From GCA-003244245 sp963822695 (GTDB lineage: Bacteria; Actinomycetota; Actinomycetes; Mycobacteriales; Pseudonocardiaceae): DNA of 64,000 bases. Positions within the stretch are counted from its first letter, which is position 1. Each line of letters begins with the position of its first letter. Made by a program: the position numbers and the translations under genes. A model generated the notes under the pieces. The model ran no database searches, was not told the origin of the DNA, and saw only the letters and a list, made by a program, of their open reading frames with translations. This document shows, piece after piece, positions 8,403 to 17,198 of this stretch. The stretch spans positions 186,001 to 250,000 of the forward strand of contig CAWGJH010000024.1 of the NCBI GenBank assembly GCA_963822695.1. Reading direction: 5' to 3'.

Positions 8403-10504
8403 GTGTGTGGTGTGGATGACGATCTTCGTTCGACGGAGGCGGCAGGGCTTGCGGAAGAGGTGGCGAGCCTTCGCGCGCTGATCGCGCGCCTGCAGGCGGA
8501 GAACGCACGGTTGTTGCGCCTGCTGGAGTTGACACCGAAGCAGGCGGCCCCGCCCGGCCCGGTGCAGACGGGTTTCTTCGAAGCGCCACCCGGTCCGGTC
8601 GATCGACAGTCGCCACCAGAGGTGAAAGTCGACTTCTTCGGAACTCTGTTCGCCGCCCGCAGGGACATCTACGCCGTTCGGTGGGAGAACGCGCGCACCG
8701 GGTATGGCTGGCTGGTTGCCGGTGGTCCGGGGTGGGTGGCGTAGGGGCGTGCGGCACGAGGAGCGCGACTACCTGCCGCTGACCAGGGAGGTTCTTCATG
8801 CGCACCTGTCCGGCGAGACGCACATCGGGTTGTATCCGCTGCTGGACGGTGATCTGTGCAGCTGGCTGGCAGCTGACTTCGACGGGCAGGCCGCCATGCT
8901 GGACTAGCGTATGTGAAGGCCGCCCGGGCGTGGTCGGTCCCGACAGCGTTGGAAGTGTCACGGTCGGGGGTTGGCGCGCACGTCTGGGTGTTCTTCGCCG
9001 CGCCCGTGCCAGCGGTGGCCGCTCGGCGGCTGGGCACCGCGTTGCTGCGGGAGGCGATGGCAGTGCGTGGGCACATGGATCTGGCCAGCTATGACCGGCT
9101 GTTTCCGTCGCAGGATGTATTGCCGACCGGGGGAGTGGGGAATCTGATCGCCGCTCCGCTGCACGGCAAGGCCCGCCGGGACGGGGTGACGGTGTTCCTC
9201 GATCTGGCCACGATGGAACCGTGCGACGACCAGTGGACGTTCCTGTCCTCGCTGGGCTGGATGAGTCCCGGGGAGGTCAGCCGGATCGCGCGTCGGACCG
9301 GACAGGTAGTCGTGGGTACCGGTGTGGACCGGTTCAGCGCGCCGGTCTCGACCCGGATTCGCGCTGCGGCGCCCCCGGTCCTGCACGCCCGTCTCACGGC
9401 TGGGATCCGGGTGGAGTCGGGTGAGTTGACCCCGGCGTTGCATGCGACGATGAAACACGCGGCGTCGATGCCGAACCCGTTCTTCTCCGAGCGCCAGCGG
9501 CTACGCATGTCACCTGGGACACGCCACGGTTTCTGCGGAGCTACGACGAAACCCTCGATGGCGGGCTCATCCTGCCCCGCGGCCTGATCGACACGGTCGC
9601 CTCGCTGGTCGAGCAGGCCGGCAGTCGCCTTGACCTGGCCGACGAACGGGCATCCGGCCAGCCCCAGGAGTCCACGTTCACAGCCACGTTGACCGGACCA
9701 CAGCTGGACGCCGTGGATGGCTTGCGCGGTCACGACCTGGGCGTGCTGGTCGCCCCGCCCGGCGCGGGCAAGACCGTGATCGCGTGCGCGATGATCGCCA
9801 AGCACGCGACGTCAACGCTCGTGCTCCTCGACCGCAAAGCCCTTGCCGACCAGGGGCGAACCCGAATCAGTGAGCTGCTGGGTGTCAAGGCGGGGCAACT
9901 CGGTGGCGGCCGCACGAAAACCCATGGCGTGATCGACATCGCGATGCTGCAAACCCTGGCCCGTAAGGACGACATCGCCGCACTCACCGGCGGCTACGGG
10001 CTGGTGGTCGCGGACGATGTCCGCACCACCCAGGTGATCACCGACGTGACGGCGGCGCTGGAACGCCGCAGGCACTGCCTCGTGCTCACGCAGTGGACGG
10101 CTCACGTCGAGCGATTCGCCGAGGAACTCCGGCGACGTGGGCACGATCCGGTCGTCCTACGGGGAGGGATGGGCGCCACAGCCCGGCGCACCGCCCTTGC
10201 TCGCCTGCAACCAGCCCCGGACGCCTCCCCGCTGCTGGTCGTGGCCACCGGCCCGTTCGCCGGCGAGGGATTCGACTGCCCGGTCCTGGATGCCCTGTTC
10301 CTCGCGGCACCGATCGCCTTCAAGGGACGCCTCGTACAGTACGTGGGGCGAGTCCTGCGCCCGCATCCGGGAAAGACCACCGCAGAGGTACACGACTACC
10401 ACGACATCGACACCGGAGTCCTCGCCTCCTCCCTGCCCAAACGCGCGCCGGGCTACATCAGCCTCGGCTTTCCCGACCCCCGCACATCGGCATCACGGCA
10501 TTGA
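8403..10504 (+). pseudogene. AEP primase-SF2 helicase protein of the TOTE conflict-system type, frameshifted
   Basis: The first frame (8403) has a short leucine-zipper-like coiled coil (EVASLRALIARLQAENARLL) and a linker, then an archaeo-eukaryotic primase-like domain: CSWLAADFDGQ (metal-binding Asp pair), SRSGVGAHVWVFFAAP, and DRLFPSQDVLPTGGVGNLIA. From 9600 the helicase domain has APPGAGKTVIACAM (Walker A, 9755), LVVADDVRTT where a DECH-like Walker B is expected, and the motif V/VI block EGFDCPVLDALFL with QYVGRVLRPHPGKT. The frame changes near 8735, 8906 and 9510. Such primase-helicase fusions are annotated as biological-conflict (defence) effectors; with three shifts this copy is probably inactive. 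The final piece 9689-10504 remains a 271-codon open frame. Confidence 0.8.
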
Positions 10505-10648
10505 GCACATCGCTCATATCGCCAGGTCGGCAGCTGGCTGACCGGCTGCCAGGACGACCAATTCCGCTCACGTCTGCGATGACCATTGTTTTTCTGCTCT
10601 GGGCGGAAGTAGGTGCGCTCTGCGACGCGTGCTCGTCAGGATTGGCTA

Positions 10649-11362
10649 GTGGACGTCGTTGATCTGCTCCCCAACCTGCGGATGCTGCGTTTCCCGGTCG
10701 GTCAGGCATACCTGTGGCGCGACCCAGATTCGTTGACCCTCATCGACACCGGACTCGCCGGGTCCGGACCGGACATCACGCGAGCGATCATCGGGTTCGG
10801 GCTCGCGCCTACCGATCTAGACCGGGTGGTGCTCACCCACTTTCACGAAGATCACGCCGGAGCGGCAGCCGAGGTCGGCGACTGGGGCAAGGTCACCGTC
10901 ATGGCCCACCGCCGTGAGGCTCCGATCATCCGCGGTCAGGTCCCCGGCCCGCCGTCGGTGCTCACCGACGACGAACGCGAGCTCCACGCGGCCATCGTCG
11001 GTGACGGACTACCCCCGGCACCTCCAGCGCGGGTTGACCGCGAACTTGAAGACGGCGACGTGCTGGCCTTTGGAAGCGGCGCACACGTGCTCGCCGTCCC
11101 CGGGCACACTGACGGCAGTATCGCGCTCTATCTACCGCACTCCGGGGTGCTGTTCACCGGCGACAACATCGCGGCCGGGAGAAACGGTCAGGTCATCCTC
11201 GGGCCGTTCAACCTCAACCGCTACGAAGCCGCCAGGTCCTTTCGGCGACTGGCCGCCCTGGACAGCACCAGCGCGGTGTTCGGCCATGGCGAGCCCATCC
11301 TCACCGACGCGGCCACCGTGCTACGTGAAGCCACCAGTCGACTTCCCAGCGACCATGAATAG
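10649..11362 (+). CDS. Metallo-beta-lactamase-fold hydrolase
   Basis: 237 residues from the GTG at 10649 (AGGA about 8 nt upstream); an in-frame start at 10613 is possible. It has the MBL metal motif LTHFHEDHAGAA (HxHxDH variant HFHEDH), TGLAGSGPDITRAI before it, the third metal His in LAVPGHTDGSIALYLP, a bridging Asp in VLFTGDNIA, and a terminal HGEPI His. This is the glyoxalase II-like branch used for thioester, lactone and other ester hydrolysis; the substrate is unknown. It follows the broken primase-helicase by about 145 bp and is intact, unlike its neighbours. Confidence 0.88.
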   Translation: MDVVDLLPNLRMLRFPVGQAYLWRDPDSLTLIDTGLAGSGPDITRAIIGFGLAPTDLDRVVLTHFHEDHAGAAAEVGDWGKVTVMAHRREAPIIRGQVPGPPSVLTDDERELHAAIVGDGLPPAPPARVDRELEDGDVLAFGSGAHVLAVPGHTDGSIALYLPHSGVLFTGDNIAAGRNGQVILGPFNLNRYEAARSFRRLAALDSTSAVFGHGEPILTDAATVLREATSRLPSDHE

Positions 11363-11371
11363 CCTGCATGA

Positions 11372-11575
11372 TCAAGCTGCTAGAGGACGACGGGTGGTAC
11401 CTCGTCCGGTTTCGAGGCAGCCGATGAAGCAGGCCCGCTCCACCGCGTGGTCTCGAGATGGTTCAGACCGGTGAGGTTCCACAGCATCGCGGTGCCGTCG
11501 GTGCTGGCAGTGGCCAACGTGTTGCTGTCGGGGGTGAACTGGCGAGCTGGCACGGCCGGACGCTAGGCGCGTCAC
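11372..11575 (-). pseudogene. WD40-repeat protein remnant
   Basis: On the minus strand one frame reads ARQFTPDSNTLATASTDGTA and then MLWNLTGLNHL, a textbook WD40 blade (FSPDG...LATAS.DGTA.LW). The adjoining frame continues RDHAVERACFIG, a C-terminal motif often seen after the last blade in actinobacterial WD40/kinase or NACHT proteins. Only one repeat and a shifted tail remain, with no start codon. It is a dead 3' fragment. Confidence 0.65.
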
Positions 11576-11587
11576 CGGTGACGGTCG

Positions 11588-12271
11588 TCAAGCGAGGTCG
11601 GCGGCTGAGAGGGCGATCGCCGCGATCAGTAGTTCGTTGGTGCGGAGCCAGTGACCGTTCAAGTGGGTCAGCGTTTTGCCGGTGATAGTGGATCCGTCCA
11701 CCAACAGGTGGGCGGAGAAGGTGCCGTGCGCAGGATCGATCGTGCCGGGATTGATCGTGACGTGAGCGTCCTCGAACCCTAGCCAGCGGCGGGTCAGCGG
11801 GAACCACGCCTTATACACCGTCTCCTTGGCGCAAAACAAGATGCGGCCCCAGCATGTTACACTATCTGCGGCGGCCAGCTCAGACAGGTTGTTCTGCTCC
11901 TCGTCCAGGGCGATTGCGTTTAAGACACCTGATGGCAGTGGTTGGTGCGGTTCAGCATCGATTCCCAGCGTGCGCAGGTCGCAACTGCGGGCAACGGCCG
12001 CGGCCCGGTAACCACCGCAGTGGGTCATGCTGCCCACGACGCCTGGTGGCCACTGCGGCTCCCCGCGCTCGCCGGGCAGCACCGGCACCGGTGGCAGGCC
12101 GAGCTGGCGTAGTGCCTGCCGGGCGCAGTGGCGGACGGTGCGGAACTCGCGGCGCCGCTTGTCCACGGCGCGGCTGATCACTTCCGCTTCGCCGGGGTAG
12201 AGCACCGCGTCGGGTGGGTCGTCGAACGCCTCGGCGCTGGCCACCGTATCGGGCAGGATCTTCTCGATCAA
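11588..12271 (-). CDS. 4'-phosphopantetheinyl transferase (Sfp/PptT type)
   Basis: It transfers phosphopantetheine from CoA to carrier-protein serines, activating polyketide, non-ribosomal peptide or fatty-acid carrier domains. Motifs: MTHCGGYRAAAVA near residue 96, the Mg-binding LGIDAEPHQPLP near 117, and WGRILFCAKETVYKAWFPLT near 157 (the F-x-x-KE-x-x-YK signature). I prefer the TTG start at 12271, which gives 227 residues beginning MIEKILPDTVASAEAF as in PptT-like proteins; the frame is open upstream to an ATG at 12328. No carrier-protein genes are in the window. The flanking sequences are gene fragments. Confidence 0.9.
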   Translation of the reverse strand: MIEKILPDTVASAEAFDDPPDAVLYPGEAEVISRAVDKRRREFRTVRHCARQALRQLGLPPVPVLPGERGEPQWPPGVVGSMTHCGGYRAAAVARSCDLRTLGIDAEPHQPLPSGVLNAIALDEEQNNLSELAAADSVTCWGRILFCAKETVYKAWFPLTRRWLGFEDAHVTINPGTIDPAHGTFSAHLLVDGSTITGKTLTHLNGHWLRTNELLIAAIALSAADLA

Positions 12272-12429
12272 CTTGGCTGCCGCATAAAGACTCCTGCCGT
12301 ATGGAAAACCCCTCGACCGTGGCCGCATGGGAGATCACCGGCAACCCTACTGGTGCGGGCTGATCACGTGATCTGTGGCGACACTGTCAGTCGCTCGGCG
12401 GCGGGCAAGCAACAAGCCTGATCTCCCGG

Positions 12430-12528
12430 TGCGTCTGGTGAACGTTGTCGGCGACCACAGTGCGGCGCCGGTGTCCTGGCACGTGTGGGGATTTCATCAA
12501 GCACATCGAGGAATGGCTGCGCCGCTGA
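12430..12528 (+). pseudogene. Possible alpha/beta-hydrolase or thioesterase C-terminal scrap
   Basis: One frame reads approximately LVNVVGDHSAAPVSWHVW and then, after a one-base slip, GDFIKHIEEWLRR followed by TGA at 12526. The pattern His-bearing loop + helix ending in a stop resembles the end of an alpha/beta hydrolase. It is too short for a firm call and may be chance. No start or catalytic core is present. Confidence 0.25.
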
Positions 12529-12529
12529 G

Positions 12530-13055
12530 CTGGGGATCGCCAGTGTCGCGATGCCGACGCCTCTTATCACCCGCGCGGAGTGTCGGGGCAGCGGAGCTGA
12601 GCTATATCTGGTGGACGGCCTCATCAATGACGCTGGCAAGCTGGTCGCTGTTTCGGTCACTGAACGAAAAGTCTATCAGGACGTCTCCACGTTGAAGGAG
12701 CCCTACCGGTTGGAGGGCAAGAAGACGATGGCTTACGAACTCGCCGAGCAGCTTGGCTGGCGGACCCCTGACGTGATTATGTACCCGAACGGATGCGGTA
12801 TATGCGACCGAGGGCACCGCGGTTGCGGTCACTGATGAGGAATTGCTCGCGGCGCAGAGCGAGTTGGCTCATGCTGAGGGCGCGTTCGTGTGCCCGGAGG
12901 GCGCAGCCTGCTTCACCGCCGTCGGGCAGTTGCGAGAGGGCGGTTGGCTAGCCGGGCACATTCCTTATTCCGTCGGTGAGGAGGACGGGTGGGTGGTAGG
13001 GCGGTGCGGACCAGCGCGCACCTCGACGGCACCGCAGCCGGAGACGGGGCCTCGC
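12530..13055 (+). pseudogene. Threonine synthase remnant with internal deletion
   Basis: The frame reads LYLVDGLINDAGKLVAVS, VYQDVSTLKEPYRLEGKKTM and AYELAEQLGWRTPDVIMYPN, closely matching the middle of PLP-dependent threonine synthase. The Gly-rich loop that should follow the PDVI.YP.GGG motif is missing. After a shift near 12800 the sequence resumes far downstream at TYATEGTAVAVTDEELL and CPEGAACFTAVGQLREGGWL, the C-terminal region. No N-terminal PLP-lysine domain is present. The combination of 5' truncation, an internal deletion of more than 100 codons and a frameshift makes this a pseudogene. Confidence 0.8.
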
Positions 13056-13061
13056 TGATGG

Positions 13062-13247
13062 TTAGGCCTCGCTGGCCTGGATATCCGCCGCGAGCTCTTT
13101 CAGCTTTGACGAGTGCTCGCGGGCATGGTGATTGCAGAACAGCAGTTCGCCACCGGAAGGCAACACTGCCCGGACGCGCGCGGCGGCGCTGCACCGGTCG
13201 CACCGGTCGCAAGCTGTCAACTCAGGGCGGGCAAGTGTGCTGGTCAT
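13062..13247 (-). CDS. DUF7455-type small zinc-ribbon-like protein
   Basis: 61 residues starting MTSTLARPELTACDRCDRCS, with GGAGG 8 nt upstream of the ATG at 13247. Cysteines in CDRCDRC and a later CNHHAREH motif suggest a single metal-binding ribbon; the middle reads AAARVRAVLPSGGELLFCNHH. This small protein is widespread in Actinobacteria and its function is unknown to me. It may act as a nucleic-acid or protein interaction module. The GC-rich antisense frames here are shadows. Confidence 0.75.
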   Translation of the reverse strand: MTSTLARPELTACDRCDRCSAAARVRAVLPSGGELLFCNHHAREHSSKLKELAADIQASEA

Positions 13248-13485
13248 GGCTTTTCCCTCCGTCCGGGCCCGGTCAGTGCGACCAGACCGGGTCGAACCGG
13301 CTGCGGTACTCACGGGATCCACCCGTCAGCTCTGATATCGGATCCCAGGGTCCTACTGTTGCAGACGAACGCGGTCCAGGATGTGTTCCCGAGGTGGCCT
13401 CGCGTGTCTGGAGCTAGTACCGCACCCCGTGCGCTAGCGCGCAAGGGTGAGGCAGGATCGGGTGCACGGTGGCAGGAGGACGGAC

Positions 13486-14856
13486 ATGGTCGATGTGGGG
13501 GCGCTCGCTTCGGGCCTGGCGGCAAGCGGCGTTGTCGGGGTGACCATCACGTGGGCGGACAATAACGGGATACCGCGCTCCAGAACAGTGCCGATCGCGT
13601 CGCTACCCCAGGTGGCCAAGCGCGGGGTCGGAGTCTCGACGCTGTTCGCGGTGTTCGACACCCACGACGCGATCACCTTCGCCCATCAGGGTCTGGCTAC
13701 CCCGTCCGGCGACGTCCGACTGGTGCCGGACCTGCGTGGGCTGACTCGGCTCGCCGGGCAGCCCGCGCTGGCGTGGGCACCCGGGCGGCAGATCGCGGTG
13801 GACGGTTCGCCCTGGCCATACGACCAGCGTGGGGTGCTCGAAGCTCAGGTCGAGGCAGCCGCTGCCGAGGGGCTGGAGGTCACAGCGGGCTATGAGATGG
13901 AGTTCGTGCTCACTCAGGCTGATGACCTCGGCGGTTCTGATGGGGAACCGCGGCTCGCGTACCACGCCCCCGCCTACAGCCCGCACGCCCTGCTGGCAGT
14001 GGACGAGTTCGTGGCCGACCTGCTGGCCGACCTGGCGGCCAACGGTGTGCCGGTCCATCAACTGCACGCCGAGTACGGGCTGGCTCAGGTGGAACTCAGC
14101 ATCGCCGCAGCTGACCCGATCACCGCCGCTGACCGGCAGTTGCTGGCCCGCCAGACCATCCACGCCGCGGCCAGGGCGCACGGCCTGCGGGCCTGCTTCG
14201 CTCCGCTGTTCACGGCTGCGGGCGTGGGCAACGGCTGGCACCTGCACACCTCGGTCTGGCGCGGCGGACGCAACCTGCTGGCCAGCAGCGCAACGGCTGT
14301 TGACCGCCCTGGCCCCGACGGCGCGGGCTGGCTGGGCGGGCTGCTCCGCGAACTCCGTGCGTTGGCCGCGATCACCGCGCCGAGCGTGCCGTCACTGGCC
14401 CGGCTGCGCCCCGGCTACTTCGCTAGCGCCTACCAGTTCTGGGGAGTGGAGAACCGTGAAGCGCCGCTGCGCTATGTCCTCGGTTCGGAGCTGCTCGGCG
14501 CCGACCACGCCAATGTCGAACTCAAGGTTTCCGATGCCTCCGCCAACCCGTACCTGGCGCTGGCCGCAGTGATCGCGGCCGGCGTGGCGGGGCTGCGTGA
14601 CGGCGCCGACCCTGGCGAACCGATTCAGGCCGATCCTGGTAGGTGGAGTGAGCGGGACCGCGCGACCCGTGGCCTCACCCGCCTGCCGACCACGCCTGCC
14701 GAGCAGGAGGAGGCGCTTACCGGCTCCAAGCTGCTCACCGCGATGCTCGGCGAGCAACTGCTCGGCGCGTTCCTCGCGGTGCGCCGATCCGACGCGGCCT
14801 GGGCGGCCGACCGATCGCTGGACGATGTCGTGGCCGCGCACCGCTGGCGGTATTAA
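13486..14856 (+). CDS. Glutamine synthetase-family ligase (type I-like, GlnA3/GlnA4 group)
   Basis: 456 residues from the ATG at 13486, preceded by AGGAGG. An ATG 39 nt upstream is also in frame but lacks this site. Seen: an N-terminal beta-grasp domain (GVTITWADNNGIPRSRTV), the metal-binding EMEFVL near residue 152, NGWHLHTSVWRGGRNLLA near 262 (the G-x-G-x-H-x-H region), and LKVSDASANPYLALAAVIAA near 350. It differs from housekeeping GlnA and resembles the group that gamma-glutamylates amines such as polyamines or ethanolamine for use as nitrogen source. Substrate is uncertain. Its stop overlaps the stop of the convergent gene by 3 bp (TTAA). Confidence 0.85.
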   Translation: MVDVGALASGLAASGVVGVTITWADNNGIPRSRTVPIASLPQVAKRGVGVSTLFAVFDTHDAITFAHQGLATPSGDVRLVPDLRGLTRLAGQPALAWAPGRQIAVDGSPWPYDQRGVLEAQVEAAAAEGLEVTAGYEMEFVLTQADDLGGSDGEPRLAYHAPAYSPHALLAVDEFVADLLADLAANGVPVHQLHAEYGLAQVELSIAAADPITAADRQLLARQTIHAAARAHGLRACFAPLFTAAGVGNGWHLHTSVWRGGRNLLASSATAVDRPGPDGAGWLGGLLRELRALAAITAPSVPSLARLRPGYFASAYQFWGVENREAPLRYVLGSELLGADHANVELKVSDASANPYLALAAVIAAGVAGLRDGADPGEPIQADPGRWSERDRATRGLTRLPTTPAEQEEALTGSKLLTAMLGEQLLGAFLAVRRSDAAWAADRSLDDVVAAHRWRY

Positions 14857-15947
14857 ACCCCGTCCCGGGTGTCGTGGGACCACACCTGCAGGAGTGCCTC
14901 GGGGAGGCCCCACCAGCCCAGCGGGGTGAGCCGCTCACGCTCGTCCACGGCACCGAGCATCCGCCATTGCTCCACGACGGTAACGAACCACCCCTCCAGC
15001 ACGTCGATGTCATCGTCGTCGTCCGCACCTACGACGAACCGGGCGAGGTCCTCGGCGGAGGCGGGAGTCCCGGGACCGCCGCGCGCCAGCGCCGCGACCG
15101 CCTCCAGCCACTCGTCGTGATCGAGAGCGGTCGAGGAGAGCTGGTCGACCGGGATGTCCTCAGGTGGCTCGTCCACCGGGCTGATCACACCCGCAGCCAA
15201 CTGTAGCCATAGCTGCCCGTCGTCGGAGTCCAGATTGCTCGGATCCACCCCACCACCGGTGCGGAGGAGGTCGGCTGGCCATCCCCCACGCGCCAAGGCG
15301 GCACGCAGGTCCCGGCAGGCAGCGTGTAGCTCCGCGTCCGGGCGAGGGCGTTCACCCACTTCATCGAGGATGTCCTGGAACTCGTCGAGAGCGGCTTGCT
15401 CAGCGGCGTCCCACTCGGCGAAGAAGTCGTCATCCGCTTCGTCGAGCAGCTCGTCCATGGGCACCCGGCCATCCGGCAACGGGGAGGTCATCCAGCGTTC
15501 CTGCAGCTCTCGGTACTTTCGGGTGGCTACCGGGTCGTCAGCGAGCAGCCGGTCGGGGTCGATGTCTCCCGCAGTGAGGCGTTCCTCAAGGTGCGTGACG
15601 AGCAGCTTATGCAATTCGTGCGCGAGCGGCGTGCGTGCTGGCTCGTCCTCCCACACGTGCAGCCCGATGATCGTGGTCGGCTCGGTCCCGGTTGCCTCGA
15701 GCCAGCCGTGCACCTCGCCGACTGTGGCTGTGCCCTCGGCGATCCGTCTGAGGACGGACTCGGCGGACTCCCAGAACCCGGCCGAGAACGGGTTCTGCGC
15801 CGCGAGCAGCTCGCGGCGCAGCCCGGGCATGGCAGCCACCGCCTCCACCGCGGGCACGCTGAGCATCAGACGGGACACATCACGCCGGGTGAGCTCAGCC
15901 GCTGGGCGGTGTGCCTGCGCCAGCAGCCGTCCTCCGTCAATTGTCAC
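14853..15947 (-). CDS. Acidic hypothetical protein
   Basis: 364 residues from the GTG at 15947. It is strongly acidic, with clusters such as ELLDEADDDFFAEWDAAEQ near residue 176 and VVGADDDDDIDVLEG near 310. The C-terminus LTPLGWWGLPEALLQVW resembles the end of plasmid pRiA4b ORF-3-like proteins, but I see no catalytic motif. No signal peptide or membrane segment is present. It converges with the glutamine-synthetase-like gene and is divergent from the acyl-CoA dehydrogenase-like gene. Function unknown. Confidence 0.75.
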   Translation of the reverse strand: MTIDGGRLLAQAHRPAAELTRRDVSRLMLSVPAVEAVAAMPGLRRELLAAQNPFSAGFWESAESVLRRIAEGTATVGEVHGWLEATGTEPTTIIGLHVWEDEPARTPLAHELHKLLVTHLEERLTAGDIDPDRLLADDPVATRKYRELQERWMTSPLPDGRVPMDELLDEADDDFFAEWDAAEQAALDEFQDILDEVGERPRPDAELHAACRDLRAALARGGWPADLLRTGGGVDPSNLDSDDGQLWLQLAAGVISPVDEPPEDIPVDQLSSTALDHDEWLEAVAALARGGPGTPASAEDLARFVVGADDDDDIDVLEGWFVTVVEQWRMLGAVDERERLTPLGWWGLPEALLQVWSHDTRDGV

Positions 15948-16043
15948 GCTCCGATGCTAGGGCGCGGGCCAGTTCGCCCCCGTCGAGGGTCGTGGATCAG
16001 ATGCGGCGCTGGGGAAACCGTGGCTCGGGGTAGCGTTGTTCGG

Positions 16044-17099
16044 GTGGCGAGCCGGGTGGCGAGCATGGTGGAGCGGGCTCACACGATCGCGGAGGAAGTA
16101 CTCTTTCCAGCGGCCCTTGAGGTCGACGCGCAGGGAGTGATCCCGAGTAGTCATTTCGACCTGCTAGCCGCACAGGGCTTTTACGGTCTCGCGGGCGACC
16201 CCGAGCACGGTGGCGTCGAGGTCGATCTCCCGTCACTGGTCGGCATCCTCGAGACGTTGTCGGGCGGGTGCCTCACCACGACGTTCACCTGGATCCAGCA
16301 CCACAGCGTGGTGCGAGGCCTCACCGGTACGACGAACGCAGACCTGCGGAAGAAGTATCTCGGCGCGGCGATCCGGGGCGAGCTGCGCGGTGGGGTGGCC
16401 TTCGCTGGCGCGATTCCGCAGCCTCCGCGTCTGTGGGCGACGGCCATCAACGGCGGCTGGTTGGTGAGTGGCGAGGCTCCGTTCGTCACCGGGTGGGGCA
16501 TCATCGACATGCTGCAGATCTCGGCGCGCAATACGGCGCTCACGGCGGGGGAGCCCACCGGCACCATCGTCACCGGGTTGGTCGATGCCGCAGCCGGCGC
16601 TGGCATCACCGTCGAGGAGTTGCACATGGTCGCCGCCCAAGGCAGCAACACGGTCCGGCTGCGCTTCGAGGACTATGTCCTGCCGGCCGAGAAGGTCGCC
16701 GCTGAGGTCTCGCACCGTGACTTCCTCGCCAACCGCCGCCTGAGCTCGCGGCTGAACGGCTGCCTTGCGATGGGAGTCGCCGGGCGGTGCATCCGGATGC
16801 TCAGCGAGGCCGGACGACCCGGGATCGCAGAGCTGCTGCATGCGGAGCACGGCGTGATCCGCAACCGTCTCGACGGTGGGCTCGGGGACCCAGAGACGCT
16901 GCCGGCGGCCCGGGCCGCCGCCTCCGAGCTTGCCTACCGCTGTGCCGGCGCACTCGTGGTAGCGGTGGGCAGTTCGGGGATCCTCGCGGGGCAGCATGCG
17001 CAGCGGCTGGTCCGGGAGGCGACGTTCACCCTGGTGGCCGCCGGCAGGCCGGAAATCAAGGACAACCTGCTGAGCGTGTTCGGTCGGGTCCATGGGTAA
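16044..17099 (+). CDS. Acyl-CoA dehydrogenase-family flavoprotein
   Basis: About 351 residues from the GTG at 16044 (an ATG at 16065 is the alternative). The N-terminal helical domain (HFDLLAAQGFYGLAGDPEHGG), the middle beta domain with FVTGWGIIDMLQISARN and VRLRFEDYVLPAEKV, and the C-terminal helical domain all fit the fold. The usual active-site glutamate and QxxGG motif are not obvious, and the protein is about 30 residues shorter than typical. It may be a dehydrogenase or a related flavin monooxygenase-like member acting on a non-CoA substrate. It is followed on the same strand by the secreted peptidase gene, 100 bp away. Confidence 0.75.
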   Translation: MASRVASMVERAHTIAEEVLFPAALEVDAQGVIPSSHFDLLAAQGFYGLAGDPEHGGVEVDLPSLVGILETLSGGCLTTTFTWIQHHSVVRGLTGTTNADLRKKYLGAAIRGELRGGVAFAGAIPQPPRLWATAINGGWLVSGEAPFVTGWGIIDMLQISARNTALTAGEPTGTIVTGLVDAAAGAGITVEELHMVAAQGSNTVRLRFEDYVLPAEKVAAEVSHRDFLANRRLSSRLNGCLAMGVAGRCIRMLSEAGRPGIAELLHAEHGVIRNRLDGGLGDPETLPAARAAASELAYRCAGALVVAVGSSGILAGQHAQRLVREATFTLVAAGRPEIKDNLLSVFGRVHG

Positions 17100-17135
17100 G
17101 CTCACACGGCGAAGGAGTCCGGTCGCACAGTGTCA

Positions 17136-17171
17136 TTACTGGGTGATCATCTGAGTGATCGTTACTGGGTG
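17136..17171 (+). promoter_or_regulatory. Direct repeat TTACTGGGTG upstream of the peptidase gene
   Basis: TTACTGGGTG occurs at 17136-17145 and again at 17162-17171, 26 bp apart, with GTGATC/GATC motifs between. The two copies lie 28-63 bp before the peptidase start codon. Spacing of 2.5 helical turns could suit a dimeric regulator. The role is inferred from position only. Confidence 0.35.
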
Positions 17172-17198
17172 GCAAAACACCTGGGTAAGGGAGCTGGG

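Noticed and set aside
11588..12328. PPTase start at the ATG 12328
   Set aside because: Possible, but the extra 19 residues have no counterpart in PptT-like proteins; the TTG at 12271 gives the family start.
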